Of a DNA stretch of 64,000 bases, positions 59,781-64,000 are shown one piece after another (the stretch's first letter is position 1; each line of letters begins with the position of its first letter). The DNA comes from Paraphysomonas bandaiensis (Eukaryota > Chrysophyceae), in assembly GCA_965644295.1 (NCBI GenBank), contig CBFFRP010000141.1, positions 248,001 to 312,000 of the forward strand, given 5' to 3'. A program made the translations under genes and the position numbers. The notes below the pieces were generated by a model, which saw only the letters and a program-made list of their open reading frames with translations, made no database searches and had not been told where the DNA came from.

Positions 59781-60877
59781 TTACTCAGGTGGTATAATGT
59801 CAGATAACAACAATTGAACATTCGAAAGAGCGATAATTCGTTTCAAATCATCGACACTCTCTAAGTATTCTACAAATTTTGACAGCCAGTATCTGACAAA
59901 ACTACAGTCAACATCACACATATCGCTCCCGTCATTAGCTCTTGCTCTACATACTATCTCCGACTTCATAGACGAAATCAGTTTAGAAATCCGTTTCTTC
60001 TCTCCTTTTTCAGTGTAGAAAAAGCCTGACTCTTGTAATACCGCAGAAACGATCTAATAAAAGTAAATTAGAGTATTAAAGTGAGAGCGTAACACATACT
60101 TGTCGTAATTTAATATCTAACGTGTGCATGTAGTTGTCATGATTAGCGCTGTGGCTCTGACTTTCTAACCGTGCTTCAAGCACTTGCTGGCGCTCCACCG
60201 CTTTAGAGCACGCAAAATCAGCTTTCTCTATAATATTATTCACATGTTCATGCAAGCTGTACAAACATTAAAAGTATCGCAGTAGAGTAGAAAAGTACCT
60301 ATCCAGCGACATATCTCCACTGATGCGCACATTATCGGATTCCCATCCAACATCACTTGGCGGTTCAAACTTTGACCAAATATTGCGCATAGACTACAAG
60401 GATAATGCGTTAGTGCTCCAAAGTTCATAAAATAGTAGTACCTCATCGGTAACACGCGATGCACCTGCCCGCTCAGCATTCCGTGCACACACAACATCAA
60501 ACGTTGAGTCGATGTACACAGTTAGATACCCCGCCATATGATCTCGTGCTAACTGATATATTTTACGGCGCATACTCCTGTAAAACATAATATCGTCTAT
60601 AACGATAATATCCGCATGACATGCATTCAAAGCTGATGAGATTCGTTCAATACCAGCCCTTCGAGATAATGCAAAAGATTCTTCATTCCAGGAATCTAAC
60701 ATGACATGAATATACAGTATATATATCTTTTATATGAAGCATACCTCTATCTATCTCATAATCATCGAATGATATGACTTGTACTGTACGAGGAGATAAG
60801 GACAGAGCATGGGATAGGGTAGACTTTCCTGAGCCAGGAACACCGCATATGACAATTACACAACAGTTACAAGGCAT
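59781..60877 (-). CDS. PSTK: L-seryl-tRNA(Sec) kinase (PSTK)
   Basis: Five exons: 60745-60877, 60442-60695, 60299-60393, 60100-60256, 59781-60053; introns 42-49 nt; 303 residues. P-loop kinase: VIVICGVPGSGKSTLSHALS (Walker A), VISFDDYEIDRD, SWNEESFALSRRAGIERIS, ADIIVIDDIMFYRSMRRKIY (the PSTK-typical DDxxxYRSMR block), LARDHMAGYLTVYIDSTFDV, CARNAER. The C-terminal half is helical and less conserved, as in the family. PSTK phosphorylates Ser-tRNA(Sec), the substrate of SepSecS, so the cell should make selenoproteins. Confidence 0.92.
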
Positions 60878-61264
60878 ATGAATAGAATAAAAGATGAGAG
60901 AAAAGTATTCACGGCATGTTAATGTGTCTATCTATCAGTGTTGAGGGTTGTATCTATGTGTTATTATATGCATATCATACCATTGCATTCATATACAGTC
61001 AGTTCTCGATATCGTCAATGAGGTATGGTAAAAATGTCCGTTATGGGAAAAGAAATAGGCTTGGTACAGGGTTTTTAAGATAAAACCCCCGATTTTATAT
61101 AAAACTACAGTTTTTTAATAAAAATCCCTTATTTTGCGTGATTTTTGTAAAAGTGATTATAGAAGTTAGCAATATATTGGATACTGTATATGTGCAGAGA
61201 GTATGCAACAGAGAGAGTATCATGAACACATTCATAATATATACTCACATTGTTGTACGTAACG

Positions 61265-61582
61265 ATGTCAGTTGAATGCAGCATCGGTACCAAGCGCAAG
61301 AAATCTTTGAGTACTTTCTCGGATGTGCAGAAATGTAACTTCGTGAAAGAATATAAAGAGGGTCATTTCAAAACCCTCAACCAATTCGTTGCATACAAGA
61401 AGAACATATTCAGCTGTTCAGCATTATGCAAATGGATTAAAGCCAGTGATAATGGGACATTGAAGATTGAAACTTGCACAGGCCGCAAGAAGCAACGGAA
61501 GGGTTTATTTCCTGAGGTGGAGAAGAAAATTGTTGACTACATTAAATTTCAACCTAATGTCAACTCTGTGTATCAAAGTTAG
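61265..61582 (+). pseudogene. Pogo transposase, N-terminal CENP-B-type DNA-binding part
   Basis: From ATG 61265: 105 codons, MSVECSIGTKRKKSLSTFSD, then a helix-turn-helix (KCNFVKEYKEGHFKTLNQFV, LCKWIKASDNG) and the start of a second HTH (GRKKQRKGLFPEVEKKIVDY). The frame ends at TAG 61580-61582, where the internal deletion has joined it out of frame to the tail. On its own it could be a DNA-binding fragment. Confidence 0.8.
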
Positions 61583-62033
61583 GGAGCTTTCCGCTGTGCC
61601 TGATATAGTTTCAGGAATTACTGAGATGAGTTCGTTTACTGCCGAACAGCGAGCAAGCGCAGTGGAATTATGGTGTAATGTGGAAAATGATCCATTGGTT
61701 GTCGAAACTGAAATTGAGGAAGCCATGGAGCGATTCGAATCTTTTTCTATTTCTCCGCAAATACCGATGGTGGATGATCATTGTCAAACTGATACAAATA
61801 TTGACCCTGCAACTTCATCTAAGGTAACTTTGAATCAATTCAATGATGCCATGCGTGTTGTATATGACTTTACTATGGGAAGTAGTGATGAGGATGCTGA
61901 TGCTTTGCACTACACGTTTGTTAAGGCCGCTTCTGAAGTTACTAAACGTTACTTAGAGAAGCGCAAAAGGTCTTCGTCACAACGAACAATACAGCACTTT
62001 TTCTCGGTGCAGAGATCTAATTCTACACTATAG
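61583..62033 (+). pseudogene. Pogo transposase, C-terminal tail with PCNA-box-like motif
   Basis: Open frame to TAG 62031-62033, in a different frame from the N-terminal piece. Acidic region (ETEIEEAMERFESF), AMRVVYDFTMGSSDEDADAL, basic KRYLEKRKRSSS, and QRTIQHFFSVQ, which fits the PIP-box pattern QxxIxxFF. The DDE region expected between HTH and tail is missing. Confidence 0.75.
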
Positions 62034-62423
62034 CAGCGTTATGTAGTAACTATGTTATACAGCTGTCCTGTGTCGTTAAGACAACGTATTTTTATCATGT
62101 AATAACAAGGCTTTCCACATAATTAATCTGTAGTGCCGTAATAGAAAGTTTTTCAGCCTTAAACACAGTATCCTGCTAAATTCAATTGTGATATATAGAA
62201 TTTTTACCATAGACTTAGGGTTTTTTAGTATAAAACCGTGGTTTTAATATCCAAAAACTGAGTTTTATGCAAAATATCTGAATTTTTAAACAAAAACTGG
62301 CTTTTTATAAATAAACCTGTTTTTTTAAAATAAAACCCGGGGTTTTTTTATGGGAAAAATATCCGTTATTGGAAATTGTAACCCTATGGTACAATCCATT
62401 GACGATATCGAGAACTGACTGTA

Positions 62424-62963
62424 CTATCATCCCGTATATACAGTATACATATGTACACAGCAGTACACGCGTATTGGCATCCTTTGTGTATTTTTGTTCC
62501 AAGAAGCCTCTAATATTGAGGCAACAATTATCTGTATTATAGACGTAGTTATATAGCATTAATATAGAGGAGTTTTGATTCAATTTATTTCCGAAAAATG
62601 TGATGCTGACTGCCCATACGCGGTATAGCATATAGACATATAGACATATATATGTACAATGTACAGCAGTAGTACACCATATAGGGCAGTACTACTATGT
62701 ATTCTCCTATACGTAGTGTGTGTATGTATATAGATGGAGATGTGAGCTATTATATGATTGGTTCTCGCGGAAGGGTGTGTGTCCCACAGGCGTCCTGCTG
62801 TATACATGACACCAACACAACTATCTATATGTACATGTACATACATGCATTACAATCTCTGAACTACAAAGTAATCAGAACATTCTCATATAGACAATTA
62901 CTATTCTCACCTAAACTCTTCTACTCCCTCATTCTGTCCATTAGATAGCCTCTAACAGAGAAT
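62424..62963. other. Spacer upstream of the JmjC gene with an exon-like repeat
   Basis: 62474-62615 is the inverted relative of 27815-27965 (see findings). The rest is AT-rich promoter-like sequence of the JmjC gene. Confidence 0.5.
62474..62615 (-). repeat. Exon-like repeat, second copy
   Basis: On the minus strand it reads YNTDNCCLNIRGFLEQKY, close to YGWNTDNCYLNIRGIFEQKY at 27.9 kb. Similarity continues into the flank before the exon (CCGAAAAA(T/A)..GATGC). The splice acceptor seen at 27.87 kb is not preserved. Confidence 0.7.
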
Positions 62964-64000
62964 ATGTCTGTGTCGTCACGCAGTGTTGATTGTTATGCAA
63001 CAAAAGATTTGAATTCATGTGATTTTTTCGAAAAGTATGTGTTTACTAGACAGCCTGTGAAGTTCATTGGTCACATTACTGACCCCAATTGGAAAGCAGA
63101 ACAATGGTCGAATGAGTATTTACAACAAAAAGTTGGTGATGCCACTGTTAAAGTAGAATACAGAGATGGTACTCACGATAGATTTGGAAAAGGAACGGAA
63201 AAAATAATGAGATTTGGTGATGTTATCGATTCTATCAAATCTGGAGATGAAAACTTGTATTTAACCACACAGAAGCTTAATTATACTATCGAAGGTCAGC
63301 CTTTTGTTCTGTCGCAGCCAATGCTAGGTCTCAGAGAAGATATACCGATAAGGCCTACGCTTATGGGCAATCTCATCACGCAGAATATCAACATGTGGAT
63401 GGGTAGTACTTCCATTCCAACAACTTCTGGGCTTCACCATGACTTTCATGATAACTTGTATATAATTCTCCGAGGAACTAAAACGCTGACCTTATTTCCA
63501 CCAACAGAGTACAAGAATCTATACCTTGTTGGCGATGTACTACGTTTGCATGACAACGGGCGCATAAACTACACTGGACAGCCTACGCGAGCTGATGGGT
63601 CGTGCATTGGCTCTGACGAGGCCATGCAAGCTGCAAAGCGTCTGGCAGAGGCCGAGAGGCGGTTAGAGAATGAGGTATTTGATATACATATAGCTGCGTG
63701 GTAGCTGACTATGTGCAGGAGTCTGGTGCTGAGAGTGATGTTGAGGAAGCCCTTCAAGCTCTGTTGGATGCACAGACTGCAGAGAATGAAGACGATGGGC
63801 TGTGCTCGGATGATGAAGATAGTGCTGAGGAGGATGGTTTTAGTGAGTCAGAGGATGGTGACGAACAAGCGTGTAAACGTCGGCGTCGAATGTCAGGGAG
63901 CGAGAAGGATGAAGAAGAAGAAGAGGAAGCCCTCTCCTTGGATGACCCTCCAAATTTCAGTCGGGTTGATACTTCTCTTGACGCTGACGAACTTAATCGG
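62964..64000 (+). CDS. JmjC/cupin-8 domain protein (3' partial)
   Basis: Exons 62964-63674 and 63719 onward to the window end, joined over a 44-nt phase-0 intron; 331 residues visible. N-terminal part: EKYVFTRQPVKFIGHI, WSNEYLQQKVGDATVKVE, and YLTTQKLNY; then GLHHDFHDNLYIILRGTKTL with the Fe-binding HxD (HHD, ~residue 158) and the LFPP that follows in cupin-8/JMJD proteins. A long acidic insertion begins at ~205 (EDDGLCSDDEDSAEED, KDEEEEEEALSLDD). These are Fe(II)/2-oxoglutarate hydroxylases or demethylases. The distal His is not in the visible part, so activity cannot be judged. Confidence 0.88.

Larger units (their letters stand above)
60996..62421 (+). mobile_element. Pogo/Tigger-like DNA transposon, internally deleted
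   Basis: 1,426 bp with perfect terminal inverted repeats CAGTCAGTTCTCGATATCGT / ACGATATCGAGAACTGACTG (at least 23 bp) and a TA target duplication (60994-60995 and 62422-62423). CAGT-starting TIRs and TA sites are typical of pogo elements in the Tc1/mariner group. Subterminal regions on both sides are rich in AAAACCC/GGGTTTT motifs. It encodes an N-terminal HTH fragment and a C-terminal tail but no DDE catalytic core. Confidence 0.93.

Noticed and set aside
1-64000. CRISPR arrays, bacterial operons, Shine-Dalgarno sites
   Set aside because: The window is clearly eukaryotic (introns, split tRNA, Copia and pogo elements); repeats seen are microsatellites, MITEs or tandem duplications without spacers.

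Overview
This is nuclear DNA of a eukaryotic microbe. It is AT-rich, genes sit on both strands without operon structure, and most are split by very short GT..AG introns (about 42-76 nt, mode near 50; two longer at 114 and 163 nt). The gene set suggests a flagellated protist: a CDK20/CCRK-type kinase, PSTK of selenocysteine synthesis, a PH-RCC1-FYVE protein, and a phosphoglycerate mutase with an N-terminal extension like a mitochondrial presequence. That last feature fits stramenopiles, which are known for mitochondrial lower glycolysis. The lineage is an inference; there is no rRNA here to settle it. Coordinates of split genes were worked out by joining reading frames across splice sites and checking phase.

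Layout: 1-4905 WW/ankyrin protein (5' end outside the window); 5301-6127 Copia remnant; 6703-8004 kelch protein (-); 8385-10061 secreted sulfatase (+); 11178-11709 ribosomal protein uL14 (-, three exons); 13160-15422 PH-RCC1-FYVE protein (-); two tRNA-Ser(AGA) in a duplicated 117-bp block; 16467-18138 secreted PLC-X-domain protein (+); 18.1-22.5 kb repeat-rich and gene-poor; 22523-24459 MAPK-like kinase (-); 24.7-25.0 kb Harbinger-like MITE; 26482-27446 myristoylated(?) two-TM protein (-); 27859-28155 orphan exon; 29476-31149 FAF2/UBXD8-like protein (-); 32006-34042 EF-hand protein (+); 35016-35937 phosphoglycerate mutase (-); intron-containing tRNA-Tyr at 36288; 36948-37403 small unknown ORF (+); 37.4-40.8 kb repeat-rich; 40783-47933 giant C2/DysF/CATCHR-like protein (-); 49055-50281 CDK20-like kinase (-); 50625-51800 SMP-30/gluconolactonase-like membrane protein (+); 52656-54042 VWA-domain protein (-); 55015-56308 PRUNE/exopolyphosphatase-type DHH phosphoesterase (-); 56832-57891 seven-TM TOM1/THH1-like protein (+); 58.4-59.5 kb rearranged Copia debris; 59781-60877 PSTK (-); 60996-62421 complete but internally deleted pogo-like DNA transposon; 62964-64000 JmjC/cupin-8 protein (+, runs off the end).

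The genes do not form one pathway. Several share a membrane/lipid theme: the giant C2-DysF protein, the PH-RCC1-FYVE protein, the PLC-X protein, FAF2 and the TOM1-like protein. The strongest leads are the giant protein's domain combination, the pogo derivative that kept a PCNA-box-like tail but lost its DDE core, the hidden exon-like repeat at 27.9/62.5 kb, the unrecognised C-rich islands at 20.7-21.95 and 38.8-40.0 kb, and the recurrence of ATAC/GTAT microsatellites just upstream of start codons.
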